64,000 nucleotides of DNA, from the NCBI RefSeq assembly GCF_032854445.1, contig NC_088296.1, forward strand, positions 25,801,897 to 25,865,896. The letters are read 5' to 3'. Below, piece after piece: positions 21,704 through 33,230 of the stretch (position 1 is its first letter; each line of letters begins with the position of its first letter). The translations under genes and the position numbers were made by a program. The stretch is from Liolophura sinensis. Taxonomy: Eukaryota > Mollusca > Polyplacophora > Chitonida > Chitonidae. Below the pieces are notes generated by a model, which ran no database searches, was not told the DNA's origin, and saw only the letters and a program-made list of their open reading frames with translations.

Positions 21704-23503
21704 CGACAAGCCCATCCTTAGGTTAAATACCAATGACATAAGTTAGCAAAGGAATCATCCGATCACTGTTCAGGTTTGCAGATATGGAGTTAAATTTGAG
21801 CTAAGAGATTTGAAACTCTGACTAACACCAGAGAAACGAAGGATACCTTGTTTTCAGATGCCGTACCCATTGTATTCGTTGATTTATTGCTTATAGCCTA
21901 GTGCGCGTAATAAGCAAGACGTTGTTGGGAATTTGTTTGGTGTTGGCTTGCTCTACGGTGGTGAAGTTCCCATGTTGGAGGAAATCTGTGATTTTTATTG
22001 TTTTTATTCTAACTGTAAAATATTAGCACCCTCTTCGGGCGTGCCACGCCCCCCTCTGCTGCCCTCCAAGCCCCTTCACCCGCCGCCTCTAAGCCCTTTT
22101 CCCATTCACCCGCCCTCGTTCGGCCCATCAGTTTGATCTGAGCCAAACCAAGTTACTTTTTTAAAGAGAGATCACCATTTACCTCACCGCTACCAGTAAC
22201 TTAATTTGCGGACTGACCGCTGTGGCCTGAAGAAAACTTTACTTTAAAACAATTTTTACTCGTTAAAGTAAAAGTTGAAAAATTATTTGCACTGATATCA
22301 TGTTATTTCACATGATAATCTGCACATTAAGAAATGAAACTAAAAGGTTTCATGTATCTTTTAATAGTGTGTTATTAAATCCATGTTACAGCTGCGGAAA
22401 AATATTGTACACACGAATATCTGTAAATTGTGCAAAATGACGTTCGTAAACCATTTGCAAAATTTATTAAATGCAATTTGTGATATTTCGTGATCACAGG
22501 GATAAATATCTGCTCCTAAGTGTTAAGTGTGTATAAGTGGGTGTATCGTTTTTCAAAAATGTCCTGTTTCGTACCTCTTTGGCAGTGTTGATAAATATTC
22601 TGCTATAAACATATGCTATGTTCAAATATGGGAAATAAAGAGTCACATGACCGATAAACTGTTCTACAATACATGTAATAACCTCACAAATACTATCTCA
22701 CGGTTTACCCACGGCGTTTTTGTTTCCTACCGATCTAGTGTCATTTGTGAATGTGAGTTGAGAATCACTAGTCTGGAAAAATATTACTGAATTTCACAAC
22801 GTAAAAAGGTGCTCAAACGGTGTTCTGAAAAGATGTTGGCTACATGGTGGTGAATAAATATGTTGAAGGTCTCTTTTGAGCATCGGTTAGTTTTTTGTCG
22901 AATTTAACACCTTTTAGCTTGTTTCTAATTGACACCACTTGGGGACAGTAGGCCTATGCGTGTATCAGTCTTGTAAAATCTGATGAAAGGATAATTCTTC
23001 TATTTGCAAATGTAAAAACTCTTTCTTATGATGTAAAAAAAAAAACACATGTGTATGCTCCCAGCTGCTACCAAGGCGCCCTTCCTTCCTTTGCAATAGA
23101 ACAATAATATAAAATCACTCTCGTATTAATTTTATCTTGACTGTTGCATGGCTTCCTTCAATTGTGAACATTGTTGAGAGTGGAGATAAGCTGTCATCAA
23201 GCAAATACTAATTAAATATACATAATCCACCCTTGTTTAGGTTAAAAGCGAAACACACTGAATGAGTAAAGCCAGGTAAGATTTTTTTTCTTACTTGTAC
23301 TGATACATAAATAGAATCATGGGGCTGAGGTGTATAACCGAAAATGGAGTCCTTCGTTTAATATTACGTTCAAGACTTATGAACCTATAACTTGCATAGG
23401 TAAAAGGAATTATTCAGTTTTCTACATTACTGCTCAATGTTTACTTTACAATGCAGGCTTTACAATTGTAACGATTACAGCCATGCTGTTCTAACTATAT
23501 AGA

Positions 23504-23660
23504 GATTATCATCAGACTGCGCTGATCACACTGCGCTCGAGCTCTCCGCGGTTGCGTCGCCGTATCGACCGAACCCGCAGGGTGAGGTCGATACAGCGAT
23601 GCAACGGCAGAGAACGAGAGCAGATGCGACGATGCAGATCTGCACAGTGTAATGATAATC
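23504..23660. repeat. Terminal fold-back hairpin of Crypton-like element 2
   Basis: Arms at 23504-23570 and 23586-23660 pair imperfectly over about 67-75 nt. The outer ends match as GATTATCAT, and the inner 23 nt ending GTATCGACC match at about 20 of 23. The loop is about 15 nt. It is GC-rich compared with its surroundings and lies within 5 nt of the element end, in the same place as the hairpin of element 1. Confidence 0.85.
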
Positions 23661-24188
23661 CATTTAGCATATACCTTCTATTGACACTACTTTGGGGGGC
23701 ATAAACTCCAGATATTTCTTCAGACTATTTTGCTTAGCGCATAGTGTCTGGCAGTGCACAGGCCGCCATGACGCTCACAAACTATTACGCGCACATGGAT
23801 TTCGTTCTAAATATAGCATATTTCAAAATAGTTGACCACCGCAGAAGACACAAACAGTGGTTTAAAAAAATAATAAACACAGAAAATAAAATAAAACAAA
23901 GACTCGAAAAACCGTGGAAATATTATTTATACAACATGAAGTAAGTATAGCTGGCTTTTCAAAACACAGATGCTATCTGATTGCAAGAACTGTAACGTTT
24001 ATATAAACGTCATCTCAAACAAAGTGGCATTTTGAAACTCAGTATAGCAGCTGTAAAGCGCGCTAAAAAAAATCAGGTCAACCACCAGTTTTAGAAGTGA
24101 AGAAGTGATTTAATTACACGTGGATGACTGAAAGTTCTTTAAATTTGCTGAAGTCTTTGTGAGTTCTTGAAAGAGTTTGTCAACAAAG

Positions 24189-24830
24189 TTAATGGGCAGC
24201 TGATCCGTGGCAGAAATTGTGGTGGAAAGTGCAATTTGAGAAGGATGCACCCTGGAAAATACCGGTAGTTGTACATGTTCTAGTGGCATGGTTTACATTG
24301 TGTGTGAAATTCTCTAAAACGAATTGATCATTCTGTACTGTAGAAGATGATGTGACAGCGGCATCAATTTCTGTGGATGTTCTGGGTTGGGGAGGAAGAG
24401 TTGCGCTCGCAGCGGAAGGCTGTGTGACTGGTGCATTTGAAATGATGTGGCTCATCTTTTCTAGCATACCATGAGAAAAAAAAAAGAGCGTAATTATTTC
24501 TACTTGCAACATTTTTGTGGCCAGTGGGTTGCATAATAGTCGTGGGAGCTATGCCAGCATGAAGAAGATGGTTACATGTTGTTTTGCGGACATTGTGGTT
24601 CGTCAAACGGCCAGGTAAGTTCGATCGTTTTGCAATGGTTTTCATAATTGATTTTTAGGGTGTGCTCTCCCATTGGTTGGTATTTGTACCATACATTACT
24701 GCAAGCTTTTCTTTTGTAATTGATGCCGAGGTAAAATGGATTGTCGGCTGTTCACATTTTTGGTGGCCTGTGGTCCTTGTAGACTTTGTACGCCTCTGCC
24801 AGGCAGTCATATAGTTTGACATTGACAGCT
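24189..24830 (-). pseudogene. Crypton-type tyrosine recombinase, decayed
   Basis: Minus-strand frames together spell a Crypton/DUF3504 recombinase C-terminal part. In order: DHRPPKM followed by a stop, DNPFYLGINYKRKA, VWYKYQPMGEHTL, a frameshift, then MKTIAKRSNLPGRLTNHNVR with the His-x-x-Arg pair, GIAPTTIMQPTGHKNVASRN and NNYA, giving the probable nucleophile Tyr. A shift in an A run near 24480 moves into a frame with SHGMLEKMSHIISNAP and a tail ending FQGASFSNCTFHHNF. The tail motif matches element 1 (GAVFNNCTL). At least one stop and two frameshifts make it inactive. The first catalytic Arg region upstream of 24830 is not recognisable. Confidence 0.75.
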
Positions 24831-25909
24831 ATCAGCGTTGCGGAATGTAATTTGACGCCAAAAAATCACCTAGCAGACGACACAATAAAATGACGAAAAT
24901 ATTTGATTATAACCTTTTTGCCCATTATGTTGGCACGTAGACAGTGTAGAAAAACTTTTATTAGTTTTTCTGGGTCTTAATTTTAGGGAGAATAAATCGC
25001 ATGTTCGTGTAAGTAGGTCAGCACTGCATGGAAATCCCCGTCAAGGACCGCAGGGCTTTCCCAGCGAAAGGTCTCTCGGTGCGAGTATGGTGATACGAGA
25101 AAATATCAGGGGGCTCTGTATCAGGCGGGTAACACGCATAGGTATATGATGAAGCTATATAACCGTGGCAGGAAGAAATAAACTTTCAACAACGCCACAA
25201 AATGCCCTCAAGTACGAAGAAGGTTTACAACGTTTCTGTCTTAACAAACCAACAAATCTGAAGCAAAGACTGTTATCTTGACGTGTTTAGAAACAGATTT
25301 ATTCTGAAGCAGATGCTAAACCCGTTGTACAGGTGGCTGAGAAGCCGTAAAACAGCATGCATTTCTGGTTTTATTTCATTACACCATGTTATCATGTCAT
25401 AGCCTACACACGCAGTATATAAAGAGCCTAAAGTGTATTAAGGCGCATCTTCATTTTTTCATCATTTTGCTCAAAGGTCGTTTATTAATTTATTATATTT
25501 ATGCATTTCCAGCCAGGTTACACAATCAAAAAGTCAGAATGTAAGTAACCTTGAACTAGACCGCGGAATCTCATTCCGCCATAATCCCAGGTCATGGCGC
25601 GATGTTCACTTTGGACGTTGGTGACATCTGGAGTCAGCAACATATTCTGACATGTTTTTTGGAGACAGGGCTATATATCACCATTCGGTATCTTTACTCT
25701 GTACGCGGTTCATTATCACAGGCATTCGAAGATATATATCAAAGATAGAGAAATATCAAAGATTTTTGTTTGTATAAGTCTAGTTTATTGTGCGATGCAG
25801 GGGCCTTTCTTGCACAAAGCGATTGCGGGCTGAGTGAATTATGAATTATGGATGTGAAAAGGGGTAAGGCAAACAACGACTTTCAAGAGAGGAGAGGAAT
25901 GTATGTACG

Positions 25910-26255
25910 CTTGGGGTTTTATGTCGTACTTAACAATTTTTCAGCGACATGACGGCAAGAAATAAGTAGGTCACATGTGATTACACACACTTTGCCTTCT
26001 TGCAGAAGGGCAAATATACATCCCGCCAAAGTGCTGCTGCCACTGAAGTATCATGCCGAAGACGCTAGACGTGACACCCCTCCCAGTCACATTATACTAA
26101 CACCATGCCAACCAATTTAGATTCCTTACTCTAACGTCCCAGTACAGGCCGCGAATCGAGACAGCAGCAAGTACAATTTTTGAAGCCTTGGATCCCAGGT
26201 GTCCAGACTTTGGGGCGGGTGCCCTAACCATTTGACCACAGAAGCGATCCCGGGA
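25910..26255 (-). repeat. SINE with joined body and tRNA-like head, copy C
   Basis: On the plus strand: GTCGTACTTAACAATTTTTC, then CCGCCAAAGTGCTGCTGCC, CATTATACTAACACC and AAGTACAATTTTTGAAG, ending in the reversed head GTGCCCTAACCATTTGACCA. The head on the minus strand has box-A-like TGGTCAAATGG and box-B-like GGATCCAAGG. Copies A and B retain only the head at this place. Confidence 0.75.
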
Positions 26256-26368
26256 ATAGTGCATAAAAGGTATGACTGGTTGAATCTACATTTCATCTGT
26301 TTATATCTCTGTTTGTTGAAGTTTCTTATGTTTTATATAAAACCCGGGGTTTCACCCGGGCTTTGCCC

Positions 26369-28014
26369 ATCAATTAACATCAATCAATTAACACCGAAAA
26401 CACCGAAAGACGTTGTTTCTAAAGTACACTGTATTTGTATGCCTTGGAAGCCACACTAATATACAGGCCATATATTTAGGATGTTTAGTGTGAAGGGGTT
26501 TGTTCAAACCAGAGTAGAGTCCGGGAAGGTAAAACCACAGAAAATGCATGAACGTTAGAGACTGATGTTATAAACGGTTACAAGTAAATATCATCGAATT
26601 AACCACAGTGCACAATTATCCTCATGTAAAGAAAAACAATTATAATATAGATATTTCTTTTAACCGTGTCCCTAAACCTCGTTCATACCTTGTCAAGCAT
26701 CCCTTTTCTTTTCTCCAGCCTCACTATGAAGATGTGTTCATACACACCCGTTCTGTCTCAGGTAGATGTCGGGATGGTCACTTCCGGTGTTACAACGTCA
26801 CCTTCGTCAGATCTCACAAAGCTCCGTTATAATTAAAAATCTGTAATATAAAACATATATGGTGTTCAAATCCAATTTTTCACTAGAGTTTAATGTCAGC
26901 AAAAAATAATGGCGTTTGTTCGGTACAACCTCACTTCAGATAATGGTGGAGACTGGTCTCGTGAAATGCTAGACCATTCGTATAATATAGTTTGGTGTTT
27001 AATTGTGTGATTAAATCTTTGCACGTTTGGACCAAAAGGTGGTGCAGACATCGCACTATCATGTTGTTTTTTGTTTTGTTTTTTTGTGTTGGTAACTGTT
27101 AGACACAGGACCCAACTTCGAAAAGAAGAACAGGACATCTCCTGTTGGCCTGCAAACATTTTGAGGTGCATAAAGATAGCGGAATCACAGCTAACAAGCT
27201 CAGAACAATTGATCAAGAATGGCTGAAGACAGTCGTTTAAACATTTGCACTATGTAGCCTGGCACAAAACATATACTTGAATAAGTACTTGGGTACTATC
27301 AGCTGTCACATCCACTTGACAGGCTGGTGAGGGAACCAGGAGATAGTGGTCACTTTGTGCCTCCTATCTGGTAGCCTAATGACACTCTTAGTCATTCCCA
27401 TAACGACATCAAAGCACTAAACGATAAACAACTGAGGCTTCCATGAAAATGACAACCACTTTTCCTGCTCCCCATGCCAGTGTTAAATTTGTGGGAAAAT
27501 GTACTCATATATATACGGCCAACTAATTCGTATGGGAGAGAGTCCACTTGAGTCTCGTTATTTTGTCGAACAAACTAGAGACTTGTAATATATACAGATA
27601 GAAGACGAGAGAAGGGAATAGATAAGAGACGAGAGGAGAGATATAGTTACTGTCAGTTTAACTTGACTGATACATTATGTTTAACACAACCTCGGTCAAC
27701 TGGGGACAGTCATGTGTTTTTTTGTGAGTTGCATCAACCTGGCTTCAAGAACCCAAAGTTGGCTGCGATGAGAAAAGATATGTCCTGGAATGTCTTACAT
27801 ACGTGTGTGACTTGTTCCAGATGGATGAACGCCTATGGGAAATGATGCTATTTTGCGGTTTAGATTGACACAGTTGAGACGCTTAGTGAAAAAGTGAGAC
27901 TCTTGAAGAACAGTGCGCATCCGCACCAGTACACAACTTATCCGCTACAAGAAGCTTTTTCCATAGATATGATTTAATATTTGACGGTATCCCAAAAGTC
28001 AGCCCCTTCGTCCG
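26369..28014. other. No recognised feature
   Basis: Unique sequence after the 5-kb array. Open frames of 74 codons (plus, 26608-26832) and 106 codons (minus, 26896-27216) show no domain. A 60-bp purine-rich GAGA stretch (27598-27650) is the only compositional feature. Confidence 0.4.
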
Positions 28015-28035
28015 CAGTAAACGGCTTAAACTAGG

Positions 28036-28780
28036 ACACCGTGAAGTCGGTTATGCCTGATATTCCCTCACCTTGTCTGGGCGCACAGGTGTGGTAGACA
28101 CCGTCAAGTCGGTTATGCCTGATGCTACACCACCTTGTTTGGGCACACAGGTGTGGTAGACACCGTCAAGTCGGTTATGCCTGATGCTACACCACCTTGT
28201 CTGGGCGCACAGGTGTGGTAGACACCGTCAAGTCGGTTATGCCTGATGCTACACCACCTTGTCTGGGCGCACAGGTGTGGTAGACACCTTCAAGTCGTTA
28301 TGCCTGATGCTACACCACCTTGTCTGGGCGCACAGGTGTGGTAGACACCGTCAAGTCAGTTATGCCTGATGCTACACCAACTTGTCTGGGCGCACAAGTG
28401 TGGTAGACACCGTCAGGTCGGTTATGCCTGACGCTACACCACCTTGTCTGGGCGCACAGGTGTGGTAGACACCTTCAAGTCGGTTATGCCTGACGCTACA
28501 CCACCTTGTCTGGGCGCACAGGTGTGGTAGACACCGTCAAGTCGGTTATGCCTGACGCTATACCACCTTGTCTGGGCGCACAGGTGTGGTAGACACCGTC
28601 AAGTCGGTTATGCCTGACGCTACACCACCTTGTCTGGGCACACAGGTGTGGTAGACACCGTCAAGTCGGTTATGCCTGATGCTACACCACCTTGTCTGGG
28701 CGCACAAGTGTGGTAGACACCGTCAAGTCGGTTATGCCTGATGCTACACCACCTTGTCTGGGCGCACAGGTGTGGTCGAC
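28036..28780. repeat. 62-bp minisatellite array
   Basis: Twelve units of 62 bp with very little divergence (CACCGTCAAGTCGGTTATGC, then TACACCACCTTGTCTGGGCG). Each contains GGTGTGGTAGACACC, a short inverted repeat (GGTGT/ACACC). The low divergence between units suggests recent expansion or active homogenisation. Confidence 0.95.
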
Positions 28781-29059
28781 AAAGAGACGCCGGGCGCCTT
28801 CATAGCTCTAACATGCCATGGCGAGGTTTTGAAGGATAAAGGCCCATATCATTAAAAAGTCGAGCATCAGATGGGTCTTTAACACGCAAATTGAGCATCA
28901 TAGCTTTCCAATACCATACTGTCTTTGATAATAAGCATCAAACCGGGTATACATATCGGTATTGAGGGGAAATTACATTATAGAAGAGGAGTCTCGTGTA
29001 CATGCCATTTAGACGTTTTATTTACTAGTTATGTTTTACTAGCGGTGATAAGAGTGAGT

Positions 29060-29480
29060 CTTTATATTCATGAAGTAATGAATAGTTTGTTGGAGTAGAT
29101 GTCATTTTGAAGAGCCGAGTCAAAATTTCTCTTGCACCATTTAAGTATCCGTTTGTATTCGAATCAATTCGTTATTGCAGAAAGTCAAATATCGAAAAAC
29201 ATGCTGACACCACATTCCAGTAAATGTTTAAATTCGAAAAAACTTGCTACGGAAGAGCAGAGTGACAAATAACGTGCTAGCGCCGCATTAAAGTAAATGT
29301 TAATACTCTACTAATCTTGTTATCAGGGTCAAAGACAAAAAAAAAAAGAAAAAAAAAACGGGACCCATTATACATGTAAGTAAATGTTTGTATTCGAGAA
29401 ACCTTGTTACTGGACGGCCAGATGCGTGTAGCATGTGAAGCTCTAGCACATTTTATAGATGACTTATTCAACCGTAGCCC
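29060..29480. repeat. Degenerate repeat, three to four copies
   Basis: A motif near AGTAAATGTTTGTATTCGA followed by AACCTTGTTA and then a GTGTAGC/CGTGCTAGCGCC-like segment recurs three to four times with a spacing near 100 bp, with strong divergence. An A-run near 29338-29360 interrupts it. Confidence 0.5.
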
Positions 29481-30540
29481 ACTTACTGCCTTCTATATGT
29501 ATATGATTTAGACTCTTTTTTTTTTAACAAGGGAGTCTTCTACTCTTCTTCCCAAAGTGTGCAGTGCGAAATACCCCCGTACTTTCATATAACTATACTG
29601 TCATGAAAGCAAAACATATGAGCCACTAGGCAAACTGGCACCATCTTTTCGGGGCCACTGGCAGCCGACTTCCTTATATATCTGGCCAATATGGATGGTC
29701 TTAGATCAGTAATTTTAACATTATTCCATTAGGAGCTATTATTTTAAAACTACCGGGTTTCGTTTATATCTTTATATGGAAATATACTGGCTTTTACCGT
29801 TATGTGCCCTGCATTACCAGCTGCCTTTGTTGGTATGAATCTAGTACACACCGTTCTGCCGTACACACCAAATAAATTGTTAAACAACTGGGTCTCCGTC
29901 AAAGGGAAAATCCTGTGGAGAGGCTACCAATGAGACAAAGTGAATCACACCTGACAGAGTATTGCAGATACTAGCATTAGCATTAGCATTGGATCTGTAT
30001 CGTAATATTAAGGATTCACTGGTAGTAAACCTGTGTGTTCAATATTGATGTAGTGGAAGTGAAGCAGAATATCAAACCAAGAGCTCATTTTGTTTTAAAA
30101 GCGCCAGACTGGACTTCTTTGGACCCCGAGAAGCTTCATTTATAATTCCGACCGTGGAAGCACTGTTATTGTAATGTAAATATAAAAACAATAGCGAATT
30201 AAAGCTGTTATCCAACAGCGTTGCCGGGATCCACGCCACTAGTCTTTTACCACTTCTGGTAGCTTGGTGTCTATACAGTTCATGATACTGGGAAAGAGCA
30301 CGGAAGAAGATGGAAAGGAATGTACTGGATTCGAACCTTACACTGCCACTCATAATTTGCAATTGGCCAGTGCAGAAGACTAGCATAGAGGTTAAACGGC
30401 TTTGATCCTCAAATGCTGACCAAGGACTAAAGACAGAAGGAATACATTGTTCTAGAGTTGACGTCCGTTCTCACAGTAAACTGCAGCCAATGGTTTCATG
30501 CAGTCTAGCACGAAGCTCCCTTGTTATTTACACAGGAAAG
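29481..30540. other. No recognised feature
   Basis: AT-rich unique sequence. A 104-codon minus-strand ORF (30072-30386) has no recognisable motif. Confidence 0.35.
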
Positions 30541-30544
30541 TTTG

Positions 30545-31035
30545 TCAAATTTTGTTGTTTTTTTGGCCATAACATAAAAACAACACAAAGTACAAAAACA
30601 ATTCTTGCAGATTTGTAATCGTGACATCAGTAGGCACCAGTTAGTGTGTTTGTTTAATGATTTCAAACCATTTTAAAACTGACCTACTTTTGAACCAAGT
30701 TAATTTGTCAGTTTTGACTTTATAAGTATACCAAACTAAAAGCTTTTTGCAATCTGGGTACCTAAAAACTATAACGAAAAGTTTATCTCGAAAGGTTTAG
30801 CCGTTCTTGAGAAGAAGATTTTTTTAGCCTTTCAATAAAATTCAAAATGACCGTTAAATCAGGTCACTAGTAAAACACCACAAAAGGTCAAAAGTTGCTT
30901 CATATGTTCCTCAATAAGACTCAAAAATTTTTTTTCTACCTCTACAAGTTTTCGAGATATTGCAATGTTACGAGCTGACGAAGAACAAAAATAATAATCA
31001 GAACGATTTCAAGAGGTGTTCCACTAGGATACTAG
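30545..31035 (+). repeat. Likely dispersed repeat with AAT-rich 3' end
   Basis: The stretch ends AAAATAATAATCAGAACGAT then TTCAAGAGGTGTTCC, preceded by TTTTCGAGATATTGCAATG. I recognise this general form from repeats in molluscan genomes, but no second copy is present in the window to prove it. Confidence 0.35.
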
Positions 31036-31589
31036 CGTGGACAAATTATACATTTGTCAGAAGAGTCTGATATACGAATGTCTTCTACGCATAGATTCCT
31101 GCACGAATGTTGACGCATGGACAGTACGTTTACACAAGGTAGCCGGCTTTAACTGAAATCTACAGAACGATGTAGGTGAATAATCAAGAACCCGGATTCG
31201 CAGAAATAGATTACCATGCAGTAAGCCATTCATTGCTCCTTCATCGAAACACAAAGCTTATTAGTAATATAATCACAGCATGGCTTTACAACAAATCTCA
31301 GGATGGTACGTGTTGGTGAAGTGGGTTTTTATCTTACACACACACAAAAGCCACAGATAGCACGTGTATGTAGTTTAGGCTGTAACGTATAGTTTTCTAT
31401 AGGGAATGATCCACAGATTTCAGTTTCTTTATAAGGCAGCTTACACGCCCCATGAGCACTAAAGCCTTATGTATGGTGTCGTTTTCACCAACATACCTCG
31501 CGTGGAACGTATCCGTGTCCGCTGGCGTTTGGCCAATATTCAAGCCCAAAAGATTCAAGCACCGGCAAAGTCTGGGACGAGATGTCCTA

Positions 31590-33230
31590 TTGTCGTATCA
31601 TTGGGCCCTTCATCGAGCATCATGGAATACCACGTGAACGGATCTACTGACACAATCGACTACAATGTAACATCATTGCTGTGAGAATTCCACAGTTGTT
31701 TGTGACGACCATAGCATCAGTTGTCATGTTACACTCAGTTCAGTCTACGATAACTTTGTGGAGACGTCATATTTAGTGAATGATTCTCTGGACGGTGAAT
31801 ATAAGATACATTTCGTTAAATTGAAGCAGAGGGAAATCCATTTAAGGTGTAGCTTTGATTATCAAAATTTTGTTTTTGTTACTGATGTGTTAACATCATT
31901 ACGTTAGCTTAAAGTAGGTTCCGGCACTGATCGGTGTGACATGGCACTGACCAATGTGACAGGCATCTACAGACTCTTGTATACATTCCCCATATGGACA
32001 ACTGAATACGAATTAGGAACTAATAATTTGTAGGAAATGTCTAACTTTATATCAAAGCAGAGGAAAGTAAAGACCAGACTTTTGTAACAAGAAGTTCCAT
32101 TTTCGTCCAAATTTGAAAACAAAACGGAAGCAAGCACATTAGAATGAAAGTAAATGCAGGAGATTAATGTATCGGTTGTAACCTAATGGTTGGCAAGTTG
32201 TCAACTGTGTGGTACTCCCAACACCATAATCTTGGTTTCGCACTGTTTTTGAAAGTCTGCCAAACTTGAATAGGTATAACTGGGTACATGTATAAATGAT
32301 TACCCAATCGGCGGAATAGTCAGTATGTCTGAAGATGTTCCACTTCTCGGATTTAACAATGACACAAAGTAATCAACTAACGTTACCTTGTTCAGTTCTT
32401 ATTCAGAAACCTACACGCTCTTTTGACAGATAAACATTGCATCGTACATTGCATCGTCACTAAATTTCTCAAAACAGTATGTACAGCAGGCTGTGGTCGT
32501 CTTTTAGATGAGAACATCCCACCCCCACAACTTCTCTCCCCACTTCCCCGGAAACCTCTGTATGTTCTTTAGGCTGTGAAGAGAAGTCATTAGTCTCGCT
32601 TTCTACTGGTGCTCGCCATAGATTCATTCACGTCACATGGTATGTTTTTTTCATGAAGAGCCCCGTAGTAGTAAGGTGTATTTTCGTGGCCCTGCCCGTT
32701 TCGTCATTGTCACTCACATAAGTGCATTTTGGTTTTTTTTTTCAAGTCCACACTTACATCAGTTATTGTAATAATCAACTTAATGTGCGTAACAAATAAA
32801 ACGGCCCTACCTCTGGACCTGCCGCAGGGAAGTCCATAAAGCTGCACGACCGATAGGTGTTGTATTTTTACTGCCATATTCATCACTGTTTGGTGATAAT
32901 TCCTTGTAAAACTGAAGGTCGATGTTGATTGGATATTTGTCATTTATTAGAATAACGACTGATTGTATCATATAAACACATACTAACACTGCTACCATCC
33001 AATTATCCCAAAATTACAAGTTCGGCAAATACCCTGGGTTTCCTTTGACTCTTTAATAGGTCTCAAAAAGTGATATTATATCATTTGTGTGAGCTCTCTT
33101 GTGAGCTTGTATTTTACATGAATGCTTTTACACACAGCGGAAGGCTCCTCAGCTATCATCATATAACAGGCGCTAATAGGGCCTTGGTGCCTTTATGAAG
33201 AATAAAAGATAACGGCACAATTCAGCGGAG
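31590..33230. repeat. Diverged segmental copy P1
   Basis: One of three copies of a segment. Landmarks: GGGCCCTTCATCGAGCATCA, ATCGGTTGTAACCTAATGGT, CAATCGGCGGAATAGTCAGT and GGATATTTGTCATTTATTAG. P2 lies at about 38.6-39.6 kb and P3 at about 53.93-54.83 kb. P1 is the longest and has the only intact form of the possible exon at 32815-32965. Confidence 0.8.
32815..32965 (-). CDS. Possible exon within segmental copy P1
   Basis: A minus-strand open frame between ACAATCAG and a GTAGGG donor (CAGAG then GTAGGG). It encodes NDKYPINIDLQFYKELSPNS, then EYGSKNTTPIGRAALWTSLR and QVQR. GRAALWTS has a weak likeness to the start of an ankyrin repeat. The aligned sequence in P3 (about 54.4-54.55 kb) has stops, and P2 is cut by a SINE, so if this was an exon only P1 could still use it. 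Confidence 0.35.

Larger units (their letters stand above)
23500..25152 (-). mobile_element. Crypton-like element 2, empty site known
   Basis: Copies A and B read CTAACTATAGCTGTATAACC. In copy C the sequence after CTAACTATA is replaced by 1,653 bp before AGCTATATAACC resumes. This gives element ends close to TAGAGATTATC on the left and GGTATATGATGA on the right, with no target-site duplication longer than one or two bases. That is the behaviour expected of tyrosine-recombinase Cryptons, not of DDE transposons. It contains a broken recombinase frame (24.19-24.83 kb, minus) and a long hairpin at the recombinase 3' side. Confidence 0.75.
21704..26368. repeat. 5-kb tandem repeat, copy C (partial, interrupted)
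   Basis: Matches B from 16633 to about 19440 and ends within the SINE tail at CCCGGGCTTTGCCC, so it has no ankyrin exon. It is interrupted by the Crypton-like element at 23500-25152. Removing that element restores the spacing to copy B (6,698 minus 1,653 is 5,045). It has a shorter C-rich tract (22025-22130). It keeps a complete SINE with head and body at 25.91-26.25 kb. Confidence 0.9.

Noticed and set aside
28036-28780. CRISPR-like array
   Set aside because: Units are head-to-tail with no unique spacers, the host is eukaryotic, and no cas genes are present. It is a minisatellite.
31452-31684. Two overlapping plus-strand ORFs resembling a transposase linker
   Set aside because: A string like IPRVERIRVRW hints at transposase-type sequence, but no catalytic motif follows, and the right part belongs to a segmental copy that is not open in P2.
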